A stretch of 64,000 nt of DNA from Thermus neutrinimicus (lineage in GTDB: Bacteria > Deinococcota > Deinococci > Deinococcales > Thermaceae): the NCBI RefSeq assembly GCF_022760955.1, contig NZ_JAKTNU010000002.1, positions 124,001-188,000 on the forward strand, in the 5' to 3' direction. Positions 9,643 through 18,434 of this stretch are shown here, piece by piece. The notes beneath the pieces are model-generated. The model was given only the letters and a program-made list of their open reading frames with translations. It made no database searches and was not told where the DNA came from. The stretch's first letter is position 1; each line of letters opens with the position of its first letter. Made by a program: the position numbers and the translations under genes.

Positions 9643-12108
9643 ATGAAGCGGCCCCTTGCCCTGGTCTTCTTGAGCCTAATGGCCCTGGCGGCCCCCATCC
9701 GGGAGGTGGCGGTGGAAGGGGGCGACCCCGTCCTTCAGGCCCTGGCCCGGGCCGCCCTGCCCTTCGGGGTGGGGGACGAGCCAGGGAACCTCGAGGAGGC
9801 CAGGAAGGCCCTCCTGGCCACCGGGTACTTCCAGCAGGTGGAGGTGCGTCTGGAAGGGGATGTCCTTAAGATCACCCTCACCCCCTACCCCCCCATCGGC
9901 CAGGTGCGGGTGGAGGGCAAGGCCTTCCCCCAGGAGGCCCTCCTGCGCTTCCTGGAACAGAACTTCGCCATCGGCCCGGAGGCCACCTATAACCCCATAA
10001 GGGCCGGGGAGGCGGCCAAAGCCCTGGCCGAGGCCTACCGGCAGAATGGCTTCCCCTTCACCCCTAAGGTGGTGGTGGAGGCCAAGGAGCAGGCGGGCAA
10101 GATGGCCCTCACCTTCCGGGTGGAGGAAAGCCCGGAGGTGAAGGAGGTCCGCCTAAAAGGGGCAAGCCTCCTCCCCGAGGCCGAACTTCTGAAGCTCCTG
10201 GAACCCCTAAAGGGCCCCTTTGACTTCGCCAAGTACCAGGAGGCCCTAAGGGGCCTGGCCGCCCGCTACGAGAGGGCCGGTTACCGCTTTAGCGGCCCCG
10301 ATGCCCAGGAAAGCCGCCTCGAGGACGGCCTCCTCACCGTGGCGGTACGGGAGCTCAAGGTGGTGCGCATCCAAGGAGAAGGCCTGGACCTCACGGGCTT
10401 TCCCCTGAAGCCCGGGGACTACCTGCGCTACGACCTCCTCCTGGAAGGGGTGCAGGCCCTTTCCAAAAGGCTTTCCCGGGTGGTGAACTTCAACCTCACC
10501 CCCGAGGGGGAGGGGGTGGGGATCCAGCTCCAGCCGGGCCCGGAAGGCGGGGTGATCGAGCGGGTGGAGGTGAGCGGCAACACCGCCTTCCCCACGGAAA
10601 CCCTCCTGGCCCTCCTCCGCCTGAAGCCCGGGGAGGTCTACACTCCCACCCTGGCCCAGGAGGACGCCCGGCGCATCGCCAGCTATTACCAGGAAAAGGG
10701 CTACGAGGTGGCCGACGTGCGCTACGGCTTCCAAGAGGGGGTCTTCCGCCTGCAGGTCCTGGAACTCAAGATCGGGGGCTACCGCCTGGAGTGGCAGGGA
10801 GACCACCGCACCCAGGAGGAGGTGATCCTGCGGGAACTTCCGAGGCCGGGAAGCCTCTTCAGCATCCCCGCCCTGCGCCAGGGCATCGCCCGCCTCATGG
10901 CCACGGGGCTTCTCGCCGAGCCCCCCGGGGTGCGCCTGGCCCCCGGGGAGAAGGAGGACGAGGTGGTGGTGGTCCTTTCCCTCAAGGAGGCCCGCACCGG
11001 CCTCTTCCAGCCCGCCTTGGGCTGGAGCTCCCTGGAGGGCTGGTCGGGTAGCGTCTCCTTCAAGGAGACCAACCTCTTCGGCCTGGCCCACCAGGTGGGG
11101 GTGGACCTGGCCTTCGTGCAAAACGACGCCAAGGACAACCTCTCCCTCTCGGTGAGCTACGCCATCCCCTGGCTCTACCTGGACTTTGGGGATCTCAAGG
11201 AGGTGCGCACCAGCCTTTCCTTCAGCCTCTTCTCCACCCCCATCGGCAACAACAAGCTCCTGGACGGAAGCACGGACACCGGTTGGGAGTACACGGAACG
11301 GCGCACCGGGGGCGGGTTCTCCCTCTCCCGCCCCTTCTCCCAGGACCTGGAGAACCTGCGCCTCTCCTTGGGGCTTTCCGCCCGGCGGTCGGCGTATGCC
11401 CTCGAGGTCTATGACCCCAATGCCCCCTGCAACCCCGCGGCCACCGACCCCAACGACCCCAAGTACTGCGACGGCACCGGCTACAAGAACCCCAGCCTGG
11501 CCCAAAGCCTCCTCCCCACCCCCGGCTGGACCCTGAGGCTGGACACCGGCCTCACCTACACCGAGGTGGACAACCCCCGCTTCCGCACCCAGGGCTACGA
11601 GGCAAGCCTCAGCACCGGCCTAGGCCTTTCCTTCCCCGACACGGGGGGGCGGAGCTTCTTCGTGCCCCTGGTGGCCACGGGGAAGACCTATATGCCCCTG
11701 GACGAGGAACGGCGCCAGGCCCTGGCCTTCCGCCTCTCCGCGGGCACCCTCCTGGGCTTCCCCCCGGAAAGCGAGCGCTTCTTCCTCTCCGGGGGTGGGG
11801 CCGAGGCCTTCCTCCTCAGGGGCTACGAGGACCGCAAATACGGGGGGCTTTCCTTCGCCACGGGAAGCGTGGAGTACCGCTACGACTTCCGCCTCTCCCC
11901 CCAGGGGGGCACCAACCTCTACGGCATCCTCTTCACCGACCTGGGCATTGCCGACAACACCGGGGGGGTAAAGTGGGGGGCGGGCCTGGGCTTCCAGCTG
12001 GACCTGGACCTCTTTGGGGCCCTCCTCCCCTCCTTGCGCCTGGACTACGCCTTTAGCCCGGAAAGCCCCACGGGGAGGCTCCACTTCCGCATTGGGCCCA
12101 TGTTCTAA
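9643..12108 (+). CDS. bamA: Omp85/BamA-family outer membrane protein assembly factor
   Basis: The 821-residue product starts with a signal peptide (MKRPLALVFLSLMALAAPIRE) and then POTRA repeats across about residues 20-400, with repeated strand-helix units such as VRVEGKAFPQEALLRFLEQN and VEVSGNTAFPTETLLALL. The C-terminal half is a beta-barrel with the Omp85 motif LLRGYED (the conserved barrel-lumen loop) and a terminal strand ending LHFRIGPMF with terminal Phe. Such proteins insert beta-barrels into the outer membrane. A TAAGCT -10 box lies 7 nt before the ATG. Whether it is the essential BamA or a TamA-like partner of the nearby TamB-like protein cannot be decided from sequence alone. Confidence 0.92.
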   Translation: MKRPLALVFLSLMALAAPIREVAVEGGDPVLQALARAALPFGVGDEPGNLEEARKALLATGYFQQVEVRLEGDVLKITLTPYPPIGQVRVEGKAFPQEALLRFLEQNFAIGPEATYNPIRAGEAAKALAEAYRQNGFPFTPKVVVEAKEQAGKMALTFRVEESPEVKEVRLKGASLLPEAELLKLLEPLKGPFDFAKYQEALRGLAARYERAGYRFSGPDAQESRLEDGLLTVAVRELKVVRIQGEGLDLTGFPLKPGDYLRYDLLLEGVQALSKRLSRVVNFNLTPEGEGVGIQLQPGPEGGVIERVEVSGNTAFPTETLLALLRLKPGEVYTPTLAQEDARRIASYYQEKGYEVADVRYGFQEGVFRLQVLELKIGGYRLEWQGDHRTQEEVILRELPRPGSLFSIPALRQGIARLMATGLLAEPPGVRLAPGEKEDEVVVVLSLKEARTGLFQPALGWSSLEGWSGSVSFKETNLFGLAHQVGVDLAFVQNDAKDNLSLSVSYAIPWLYLDFGDLKEVRTSLSFSLFSTPIGNNKLLDGSTDTGWEYTERRTGGGFSLSRPFSQDLENLRLSLGLSARRSAYALEVYDPNAPCNPAATDPNDPKYCDGTGYKNPSLAQSLLPTPGWTLRLDTGLTYTEVDNPRFRTQGYEASLSTGLGLSFPDTGGRSFFVPLVATGKTYMPLDEERRQALAFRLSAGTLLGFPPESERFFLSGGGAEAFLLRGYEDRKYGGLSFATGSVEYRYDFRLSPQGGTNLYGILFTDLGIADNTGGVKWGAGLGFQLDLDLFGALLPSLRLDYAFSPESPTGRLHFRIGPMF

Positions 12109-12145
12109 GGCCCTTCGGGAAGCCCTTTTGCGCTACAATGGGCCT

Positions 12146-12457
12146 GTGGCCCAAGAGGTCTTAGGCCCCATCTCCAAGGCCCTCAGCCAGGTGTGCCGCC
12201 CTTTTGGCGTACGGCGCCTTTGGGTATTCGGTTCCTTTGCCCGGGGGGAGGCGGACGAACAAAGCGACCTGGACCTCCTGGTGGAGTTCTACCCCGAAAA
12301 GGTGCCCGGCCTAGACTTTTTCCGGCTAGAAGAGGAGCTTGCCCGCCTCTTTGGCAGGCGGGTAGACCTCCACACGGCAAGAAGCCTGGGCCGCCACTTC
12401 CGCGAGCAGGTCCTAAAGGAGGCCAAACCCCTTTATGAGGAAGGCCAGCCTCTCTGA
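12146..12457 (+). CDS. MNT-family nucleotidyltransferase (antitoxin-type)
   Basis: A 103-residue minimal nucleotidyltransferase with the signature FGSFARGEADEQSDLDLLVEF (Gly-Ser plus two catalytic Asp) and a third acidic residue in VDLHTARSLG. MNT proteins paired with HEPN RNases act as antitoxins by adenylylating the HEPN toxin. The GTG start at 12146 is preferred because TACAAT (12134-12139) lies 6 nt upstream, giving a leaderless transcript. The partner HEPN frame overlaps its 3' end but is destroyed (12435-12682), so this is an apparently intact antitoxin left without its toxin. Confidence 0.85.
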   Translation: MAQEVLGPISKALSQVCRPFGVRRLWVFGSFARGEADEQSDLDLLVEFYPEKVPGLDFFRLEEELARLFGRRVDLHTARSLGRHFREQVLKEAKPLYEEGQPL

Positions 12458-12682
12458 CCGCACCCGCCTCCTTTCTGGAAATCCCAGGGCAAGCAGCCAG
12501 GGGTCTTTCCCCAGCTTGGCAGAGCCGGTACCCTCATGTCCCCTGGCGGAGCATCGCCGACCTGCGCAACCGGCTTATCCATGATTGACGTGGATATGGA
12601 AATCGTGGCCGCCATCGCCCAGAAGGACATACCTGTTCTCAGCCAACAGCCCAAGGCCATCCTGGCGGAAGGGGGATCCTAG
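12435..12682 (+). pseudogene. Broken HEPN-domain toxin gene
   Basis: An ATG overlapping the MNT gene opens a frame starting MRKASLSDRTRLL, typical of HEPN partners, but the rest of that frame is nonsense. In a second frame at about 12526-12582 is YPHVPWRSIADLRNRLIHD, which carries the HEPN catalytic RNxxxH motif (12565-12582), immediately followed by a stop. In a third frame comes VDMEIVAAIAQKDIPVL, the expected C-terminal end. The central helical part is missing. At least two frame disruptions and one internal deletion are required, so this is a decayed gene, not a sequencing slip. Confidence 0.8.
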
Positions 12683-12738
12683 TTGCGCCGAGGCCCAGGC
12701 CCCTGCAAACTGTTCTTGACGCCGGCGGCGTCCCTGCC

Positions 12739-13047
12739 ATGAAAGCCTATCTGGGCCTCTACACCGCAAGGCTGGAAACCCCGGCCCGTAGCCTCAAGGA
12801 AAAGCGCGCCCTTATCAAGCCGGCCCTGGAGCGGGTCAAGGCCCGCTTCCCCGTCTCCGCGGCCCGGCTTTATGGCCTGGACGCCTGGGGCTTTGAGGTG
12901 GTGGGCCTGAGCCTCCTGGGCAACGACCCCGCGTGGGTGGAGGAAACCCTTAGGGAGGCTGCCCGTTTTCTGGCCTACCAGGGGGCCTTCCGGGTGGCCT
13001 TGGAGGAGTTCCGCCTCGAGGCCTTCGAGCTGGACGGCCTGGTCTAG
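12739..13047 (+). CDS. DUF503 (YlxP-like) protein
   Basis: A 102-residue protein that matches DUF503/YlxP in size and opening pattern: a short strand, then the LKEKRALIKPALERVKARFPVSAA segment typical of the family, then VVGLSLLGNDPAWVEETLREAARFL. YlxP proteins are often encoded near nusA-infB-rbfA and are suspected to help ribosome maturation, but the function is unproven. Here the gene stands alone, between the decayed toxin module and the thiolase gene, with which it converges. The ATG at 12739 is the only sensible start. Confidence 0.85.
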   Translation: MKAYLGLYTARLETPARSLKEKRALIKPALERVKARFPVSAARLYGLDAWGFEVVGLSLLGNDPAWVEETLREAARFLAYQGAFRVALEEFRLEAFELDGLV

Positions 13048-13084
13048 ACCCTTCCCGCCTTCCTGCACCCCTCCTGGATTAAGG

Positions 13085-14275
13085 CTAGACCAGCTCCACC
13101 GCCAAGGCCGTGGACCCCCCCGTCCCATGGCAGATGGCGGCCAGGCCCCGCTCCTCCCCCTTCACCCTCAGGGCGTTCAGCAGGGTGACCAGGATCCTGG
13201 CCCCGCTGGCCCCGATGGGGTGGCCCAGGGCCACCGCCCCCCCGAAGACGTTCAGGCGCTCGTAGGGCACCCCCAAGAGCCGGTGGAAGAGCACGTTGTT
13301 CAGGGCGAAGGCCTCGTTGTTCTCAAAGAGGCCGAAATCCTCCACCCGCATGCCAAGCCGGTCCAAAAGGCGCCTCACCGCGGGAATGGGGGCCTCGGGG
13401 AAGCGCCAGGCCTCCCCTGCCGCCCAGGCTCCCCCCAGCACCCGGGCGATGGGCTTCAGGCCATGGGCCCTCACCGCCTCCTCCGAGGCCAAAAGGAGCG
13501 CTGCCGCCCCGTCGGAGATCTGGCTGGCGTTCCCGGCGGTGAGGATGCCCTCCTTCCGGAAGGCCGGCTTCAGGGCCGAAAGGGACTCGAGGGTGGTCTC
13601 GGGGCGGATGCCCTCGTCCTTGTCCACCACCACCGTCCCCTTCCTCCCGGGAAGCTCCATGGGGGCCAACTCCTGGGCAAAAAAGCCCTTCTCCGTGGCC
13701 TCCGCCGCCCGCTTGTGGGAAAGGTAGGCGGCCTCGTCCACCTCCTCCCGGCTCACCCCGTAGTCCTGGGCCAGCCTTTCCGCCTGCTCCCCCATGGCCT
13801 CCCCCGAGAAGGGGTCCGACAGGCCATCCCTGAGGAGGATGTCCTGGAGGCTTTCCGGAGCCCCCATGAGGAACTTGTACCCCCACCGGGCCCTATGGGA
13901 GAGGTAAAACCCCGCCTGGCTCATGGACTCCATCCCCCCGGCCAGGGCCAGCCTTGCCTCCCCCGTGCGCAGGAACTGCACGGCGTTCATCACCGCCATC
14001 ATCCCCGAGGCGCAGACCATGTCCACCTGGTACCCGTCCACCTCCTTGGGGATGCCCGCCTTCAGGGCCGCCTGCCGGGGAAGTAGCTGCCCGTGCCCGG
14101 CCCGAAGCACGTTCCCAAACACGTAGAGGTCCAGCTCCTTCCCCTCCACCCCCGCCCGGGCCAAGGCCGCCCGCATGGCGTGGGCCCCCAGCTCCACCGG
14201 GCTTACGTCCTTAAACGCCCCCCCAAACTTCCCGATGGGGGTGCGCACCGCGGAAACGATGTAGACCTCCTGCAT
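13085..14275 (-). CDS. Acetyl-CoA acetyltransferase (thiolase)
   Basis: A thiolase of 396 residues that condenses or cleaves acyl-CoA/acetyl-CoA. Motifs: EVYIVSAVRTPIGKFGGAF at the N-terminus, the nucleophilic Cys in VDMVCASGMMAVMNAV, NASQISDGAAALLLAS, the GGAVALGHPIGASGARI His motif, and the C-terminal acid/base Cys in AAICHGTGGSTAL. The start is set at 14275 (MQEVYIV) because a TATGAT -10 box lies 6 nt upstream, giving a leaderless mRNA; the frame stays open ten codons further. It diverges from the pilin operon. Degradative versus biosynthetic use cannot be told from the sequence. Confidence 0.93.
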   Translation of the reverse strand: MQEVYIVSAVRTPIGKFGGAFKDVSPVELGAHAMRAALARAGVEGKELDLYVFGNVLRAGHGQLLPRQAALKAGIPKEVDGYQVDMVCASGMMAVMNAVQFLRTGEARLALAGGMESMSQAGFYLSHRARWGYKFLMGAPESLQDILLRDGLSDPFSGEAMGEQAERLAQDYGVSREEVDEAAYLSHKRAAEATEKGFFAQELAPMELPGRKGTVVVDKDEGIRPETTLESLSALKPAFRKEGILTAGNASQISDGAAALLLASEEAVRAHGLKPIARVLGGAWAAGEAWRFPEAPIPAVRRLLDRLGMRVEDFGLFENNEAFALNNVLFHRLLGVPYERLNVFGGAVALGHPIGASGARILVTLLNALRVKGEERGLAAICHGTGGSTALAVELV

Positions 14276-14345
14276 GGGGTCATCATACTCCTTGGCCCAG
14301 CGCACCCGGAAAGGGGCAAGATACCGCTAGACTGATCCTAGACTC

Positions 14346-14816
14346 ATGCGCACGGGCGCCTTTACCCTTCTTGAGCTTTTGGTCATCCTGGGGATCCTGG
14401 GAGTGCTCGTGGGACTGGGACTTCCCCTCCTTTCCCCAAACCGCCTGGCCCTGGACGCCGCCGCCCGCTCCCTGGCGGCGCAAGTGACCCGGGCCAGGCT
14501 GGAGGCCATCCGGCAAAACAGCTTTGCTGGCCTGATGGTCTACACCCAGGGGGCAGGGGGGTATGCCGTCTTCCTGGACCGAAACGGGAACCGGGTTTAC
14601 GACCCGGGCGAAGAGGTCCATCTGGTGCGCTTTGGCCAGGGCGACTGGGCCCGGGTGCGGCTAGACCCCAGCCGGAGCACCCTGGGCAATATGCCCATCC
14701 TGTTCGACCCCAGAGGCCTTCCCGCCAAGCCCATTACCGGCACCATAGGCCTCACCTCCGGCACCGCCACCCGCAAAGTGGTCGTCAGCCAGCAAGGCCG
14801 TGCCCGGGTGGAGTAA
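14346..14816 (+). CDS. pilA1: FimT/GspH-like minor pilin (PilA1 position)
   Basis: A 156-residue prepilin. The class III signal is MRTGA followed by FTLLELLVILGILGVLVGLG; cleavage would fall after Ala5 (Ala at -1 instead of the usual Gly), leaving Phe1 and Glu5 in the mature pilin. The globular part fits the GspH/FimT group of minor pilins. It is the first gene of the competence/type IV pilus operon; the symbol follows the T. thermophilus gene order. A 60-residue block starting LAAQVTRARLEAIRQN is nearly repeated in the next gene, showing tandem duplication. A TAGACT box (14328-14333) lies 12 nt before the ATG. Confidence 0.85.
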   Translation: MRTGAFTLLELLVILGILGVLVGLGLPLLSPNRLALDAAARSLAAQVTRARLEAIRQNSFAGLMVYTQGAGGYAVFLDRNGNRVYDPGEEVHLVRFGQGDWARVRLDPSRSTLGNMPILFDPRGLPAKPITGTIGLTSGTATRKVVVSQQGRARVE

Positions 14817-14867
14817 CCCCCCATCTGGGGGATGTGCCTACCCTCAGCCGGGGCTACCCTGGGAAGC

Positions 14868-15338
14868 GTGAGATGGCGCCATGGCTTTTCCCTGATAGAA
14901 CTCGTCATCCTCCTGGCGGTTTTGGGGGTGGTGCTGGCCCTGAGTGCCGGTATCCTCAACCCCGACCGCCAAGCGGTAAACCAAGCAGCCCAGTCCTTGG
15001 CCGCCCAGGTAACCCGGGCCCGGCTCGAGGCTATACGGCAAAACGCTTTCGCTGGTTTGGTCTTCTTTACCACTGGAAACGGAGGGTACTTGGTTTTTGT
15101 AGATAGGAATGGCAACAGAACCTACGATACTAACGAAGCGATCCAAACCATCACGTTTGGCCAAGGGGACTGGGGGCGGGTAAAGCTCGCCCAAGTTTCA
15201 GGTGGGACTTCCTTAGTTTTTGATACCCGGGGCATTCCCACCGGCTTCATCCAGATTGAGACAATCCTTAGCAACCGACAAGGAACCTATAGCAAAACCG
15301 TGCAGATCTCGCCGCAAGGGAGGGCGGCTATCCAATGA
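14868..15338 (+). CDS. pilA2: FimT/GspH-like minor pilin (PilA2 position)
   Basis: The 156-residue product begins VRWRHG^FSLIELVILLAVLGVVLA, a proper prepilin peptidase site with Glu5. The GTG at 14868 is chosen because it puts the cleavage site six residues in; the upstream ATG at 14832 would add twelve unlikely residues. It is a close paralogue of the preceding pilin: LAAQVTRARLEAIRQN, then FAGL, DRNGNR and FGQGDW recur in the same order and spacing. From about the middle of this gene the DNA becomes visibly richer in A/T. The stop overlaps the next start (ATGA at 15335-15338). Confidence 0.85.
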   Translation: MRWRHGFSLIELVILLAVLGVVLALSAGILNPDRQAVNQAAQSLAAQVTRARLEAIRQNAFAGLVFFTTGNGGYLVFVDRNGNRTYDTNEAIQTITFGQGDWGRVKLAQVSGGTSLVFDTRGIPTGFIQIETILSNRQGTYSKTVQISPQGRAAIQ

Positions 15339-15895
15339 GAAGACAAGGGCTAACCCTGCTGGAAACCCTTATCGCTTTGGCTGTTTTAGGCATTGCCTTT
15401 GGGGCGCTACTCATGAGCCAGCTATCCAATCTACGGGTTTCGGCCCAAAGCCGTTACGCCACCGATGCCAAAGCGGCAGCGGTGAGGGTGTTGGAGCAGA
15501 AGTCCGCCGAGGTGCTAAAAAGCGAAATCCTTCCCTCACCTGACCCGAAAATAGACGATCCCCAGACCGGGCGGAGCTTCTACTTTGTGGATTACTACTA
15601 TCGTTGCCCCACCTCAGTAAACCCTCCCCCTGAGCTCAGAGGAAACAGCACCAACAATCTTCGGAACGTAGCCTGCGAAGGGGAAGAACAGCAGGGGAAC
15701 GTCAAGGTGGACTGGCGTATCTCCGGCGAGAGTGGCATCTTGGGCGAAGGAGTGGTGACCATCGTGGTTACGGCCACACATGACCGTGGGCCCACAGTGA
15801 CCATGGGAAGGCGGGTAACTTGCTATGACGTCTATCCCTCCCCCACCAACGACAAGCCCGCCCCCTGCCCCCCTCCCGGAGGAGGTAGGCCATGA
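15335..15895 (+). CDS. PilV/GspI-like minor pilin
   Basis: A 186-residue prepilin with MRRQG^LTLLETLIALAVLGIAFGA (Leu1, Glu5) at the N-terminus and the longer globular domain typical of PilV/GspI proteins, with an RSFYFVDYYYRC segment and several Cys that could form disulfides. It overlaps both the previous and the following gene through ATGA junctions, so translation is coupled. In Thermus, minor pilins of this operon are needed for pilus assembly and DNA uptake. The specific name (for example pilA3 or pilV) is left open because naming differs among strains. Confidence 0.8.
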   Translation: MRRQGLTLLETLIALAVLGIAFGALLMSQLSNLRVSAQSRYATDAKAAAVRVLEQKSAEVLKSEILPSPDPKIDDPQTGRSFYFVDYYYRCPTSVNPPPELRGNSTNNLRNVACEGEEQQGNVKVDWRISGESGILGEGVVTIVVTATHDRGPTVTMGRRVTCYDVYPSPTNDKPAPCPPPGGGRP

Positions 15896-16596
15896 GGCGT
15901 AGGGGTTTCACCTTGGTGGAAGTCCTGGTAGCCTTGGCCATTTTGGTGGTGATCCTTGGCCTAGCCACGCGATATTTCACCGAAAATGCGGAGCTGGCCC
16001 GGGAGACCCAGGCCCGAAGCGAACTTCAAGACCGGGTGCGCATGGTAATGCAGGTGGTCAGTGGAGACCTCCAGATGGCCGGGGCAACCTATTGGAACCA
16101 AGGTGCTGAGAATAGAGGTTTCACGCTACCTAGCGGGCACGTCTTGGAAGGAATAGACGGCGGGCCCAAGGATTCTATTAAGATTTCCTACGTCACCAGC
16201 CTGCGAGATTCCAGCCAAGCTTGCCGTAGCGTGGAATACGCCTTCCAGGGCGATACCCTGCTACGGAGCGACGTTAATGCTACCCCCACCAGCGGAAGGG
16301 ACTGTTTGGCACCAGACCCTTCTTTTCAACCTTTAGCGGACGGCATAGCCGCTTTAGACATCCGCTATCTGTGTAGCAACGGACAAAGCGGGAACACCTC
16401 CGATTGCGGCTCCGATGCCTACCCCCGCTCCGCCATCGTAGAGGTGGTGGGGTATTCCCTAAGCCCCATGAAGGTTGCCGGGCCCCAAACGATTACCACG
16501 GTTTCGGGTGCAAGTTTTGCCTGTCCTGCAGGACGCGGCTGTTATGCCCTTAGGCAGGAAGTGCTATTGCCCAACCTGAAACCCTTGCCTGAGTAA
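15892..16596 (+). CDS. PilW/GspJ-like minor pilin
   Basis: A 234-residue prepilin starting MRRRG^FTLVEVLVALAILVVILG with Glu5. Its length and the downstream RSELQDRVRMVMQVVSGDLQMAG helix match PilW/GspJ minor pilins, which form part of the tip complex that primes pilus assembly. It begins at an ATGA overlap with the PilV-like gene and is followed 12 nt later by comZ. Codons in this gene include many A/T-ending ones (for example AAT, ATT, GCT), unlike neighbouring housekeeping genes. Confidence 0.8.
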   Translation: MRRRGFTLVEVLVALAILVVILGLATRYFTENAELARETQARSELQDRVRMVMQVVSGDLQMAGATYWNQGAENRGFTLPSGHVLEGIDGGPKDSIKISYVTSLRDSSQACRSVEYAFQGDTLLRSDVNATPTSGRDCLAPDPSFQPLADGIAALDIRYLCSNGQSGNTSDCGSDAYPRSAIVEVVGYSLSPMKVAGPQTITTVSGASFACPAGRGCYALRQEVLLPNLKPLPE

Positions 16597-16608
16597 GGAG
16601 GAGAAAGT

Positions 16609-18273
16609 ATGCGCACGCAAGGCATTGCCCTAGTAGCCACCTTAGCCTTAATGGCCCTCATCACCCTTCTGGTCTTTGGCACCTTCTTTCGGACCCAGAT
16701 TGAGCTTTGGGTTACCCGAAACGATACTACCTCCGTTCAAGCCTTCTATGCCGCCGAAGCCGGCCTTCAGAAGTACAAGGCCGTGCTTTTCCAACAATAC
16801 GTTTGGCGCGAGCAGCAGATAAATACCGGAGGGGGAGCTGGGTGCTACTCCTCCTTAGTCACGGGTGTAGACCTTCATCGCAACGGAACCCTCCTTACCT
16901 TTACCGACAACCGAATCGTCCTGGCCCAAAACGAAAACGTGTTGGATGCCAACGGAAACCCTGTTGGCCAGTATACGGTTACCCTGATCCGAGATGCCCA
17001 GGACGGTGAGCTTTTTACCCTTGTTTCCCGGGGCACCTCTAGTGGAGCCAAAGCGACCGTACAAGCCACTTTCCGTCTCAGCAACAGCGGTTATCTAGAG
17101 CAAGCAATTTTTGCTGGAACAGGCCAGGCCAACCGCTGGCTGAACGGCGGGGCCACCATAAGGGGGGGTATTTACATCGTTGGCAACCCCAGCAATCCCG
17201 ACCAATATGTCATAGAGAGCAACGGCAACTTTACCTTGTACAACCGCTATGACCTCACCACCTACCCTGGCATCGCCAATCTGGTGGAAAGCTCCTACCA
17301 GCGGGTGAGCGATCTGTGCGCTAGTGTGCGCGTTCAATATGGAAAAATCTCCGTAGGAGGAAGCACACAGATTGGAGAGCCCAACAACAAGGTCAAAGGG
17401 GTTTTTGTGGGAAGGGGCACCCAGGACATTACCGGGCAGAACGTAAACGTGTGCCAAAACAACAAGGGGGTGTGCACCGAGGCCATGGGGCCCTTTGACC
17501 TCTCCAATCCCCCACCCTTTCCCACTTTGGACGCAAAACTAGACTCGGACACTTGTAGTAGTTACTCCACGTGGCGCGCGTGCTTGCAGGATAAGGCGGC
17601 TTTGCGGATTGAGCGGATAGGTAACACCCTAAACTTACTCCAGCCTACTCAGGTTACCCTCCAGCCCTCATGCCTTAGCTCCATGCTTTCTGGAACCCTC
17701 ACCCTGGATCAGGGGAACATAGACTGCACCTTTACCCGCCTGGACGGTACCAGGGGTGGCTTTAGGTACTCGTATTCCAGCGGGCAAGGGGTTCTGGAGG
17801 TATACGGAGACATAACGCTAGAGGGGCTGAATGTGGTCTTTGAGCGGCCAATAGCCTACAGGGCTCTTTCCGGCGATGAGAAGAAGGCTACTTTTGCTGT
17901 GCTGGCCAAGGACGGACAAGGAGGTAATTTGGATATAAATGGCAACCTCCTCCCCGATGCTTCCCACGGAAAGTTCCCCAATCATGTGTTGGGCATTGTC
18001 GCTGAAAAGGATGTCTACCAGAGAGGACAATATGTGATGGCCCCGGTATATGCTGGAGGAACTTTCCGGGTGGTAAAAGACAACGTTCTCTTTGGCACAG
18101 TAATCAGCAACCAGTTCTGCACCACCAGCGCCGGTAACCAAACCAACTGTAACGCTGGCCAAAAGGCTGAGGTGGTTTACATACGCATCCCACAACAAAA
18201 CCGTCCCGTGCTTATGCCTAGCCTGAAAGGTGGCGTGCCAACCTTTAAGGTCCTTTCCTATGAGCGGCGTTAG
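16609..18273 (+). CDS. comZ: Competence minor pilin ComZ
   Basis: The 554-residue product begins MRTQG^IALVATLALMALITLLVFGTF and continues with VQAFYAAEAGLQKYK, a PilX/GspK-like N-terminal helix. Mature residue 5 is Ala instead of Glu, as in tip-type pilins that need not be packed by the pilin below. The very large domain is rich in Asn, Gly and Thr (repeated short strands, for example LNGGATIRGGIYIVGN) and fits the beta-solenoid of T. thermophilus ComZ, a pilus-tip protein implicated in DNA binding. Position after four minor pilins and before the major pilin matches the Thermus order. A good Shine-Dalgarno (TAAGGAGGAG) precedes the ATG. Confidence 0.85.
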   Translation: MRTQGIALVATLALMALITLLVFGTFFRTQIELWVTRNDTTSVQAFYAAEAGLQKYKAVLFQQYVWREQQINTGGGAGCYSSLVTGVDLHRNGTLLTFTDNRIVLAQNENVLDANGNPVGQYTVTLIRDAQDGELFTLVSRGTSSGAKATVQATFRLSNSGYLEQAIFAGTGQANRWLNGGATIRGGIYIVGNPSNPDQYVIESNGNFTLYNRYDLTTYPGIANLVESSYQRVSDLCASVRVQYGKISVGGSTQIGEPNNKVKGVFVGRGTQDITGQNVNVCQNNKGVCTEAMGPFDLSNPPPFPTLDAKLDSDTCSSYSTWRACLQDKAALRIERIGNTLNLLQPTQVTLQPSCLSSMLSGTLTLDQGNIDCTFTRLDGTRGGFRYSYSSGQGVLEVYGDITLEGLNVVFERPIAYRALSGDEKKATFAVLAKDGQGGNLDINGNLLPDASHGKFPNHVLGIVAEKDVYQRGQYVMAPVYAGGTFRVVKDNVLFGTVISNQFCTTSAGNQTNCNAGQKAEVVYIRIPQQNRPVLMPSLKGGVPTFKVLSYERR

Positions 18274-18315
18274 CTTTCACACCCCTTTCACACCCCTGCC
18301 CCAACCTAAGGCTGT

Positions 18316-18360
18316 ACCCCCAAAGGGGGGTTGACAAGGAGGGGAAAGACCCAAGAGAAT
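18316..18360 (+). promoter_or_regulatory. Promoter of the major pilin gene
   Basis: TTGACA at 18331-18336 and GAGAAT at 18355-18360 are separated by 18 bp. Just before the -35 lies a short C5/G5 hairpin (18316-18330) that may end some comZ transcripts. Transcription from here would leave a leader of about 120 nt before the pilin ATG, long for this organism, where many genes are leaderless. This allows the abundant major pilin to be made in excess of the minor pilins. Confidence 0.6.
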
Positions 18361-18434
18361 GTGGGGTGAAGGGAGGTGAGAGCGGGGTTAAAAAGGGTAA
18401 GCCCATAGGATAGGCAAGTCGGCAACAGGCAGTC

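Noticed and set aside
10246-11505. 419-codon minus-strand frame
   Set aside because: Antisense shadow of the Omp85 gene; low-complexity Gly/Val/His-rich translation without motifs.
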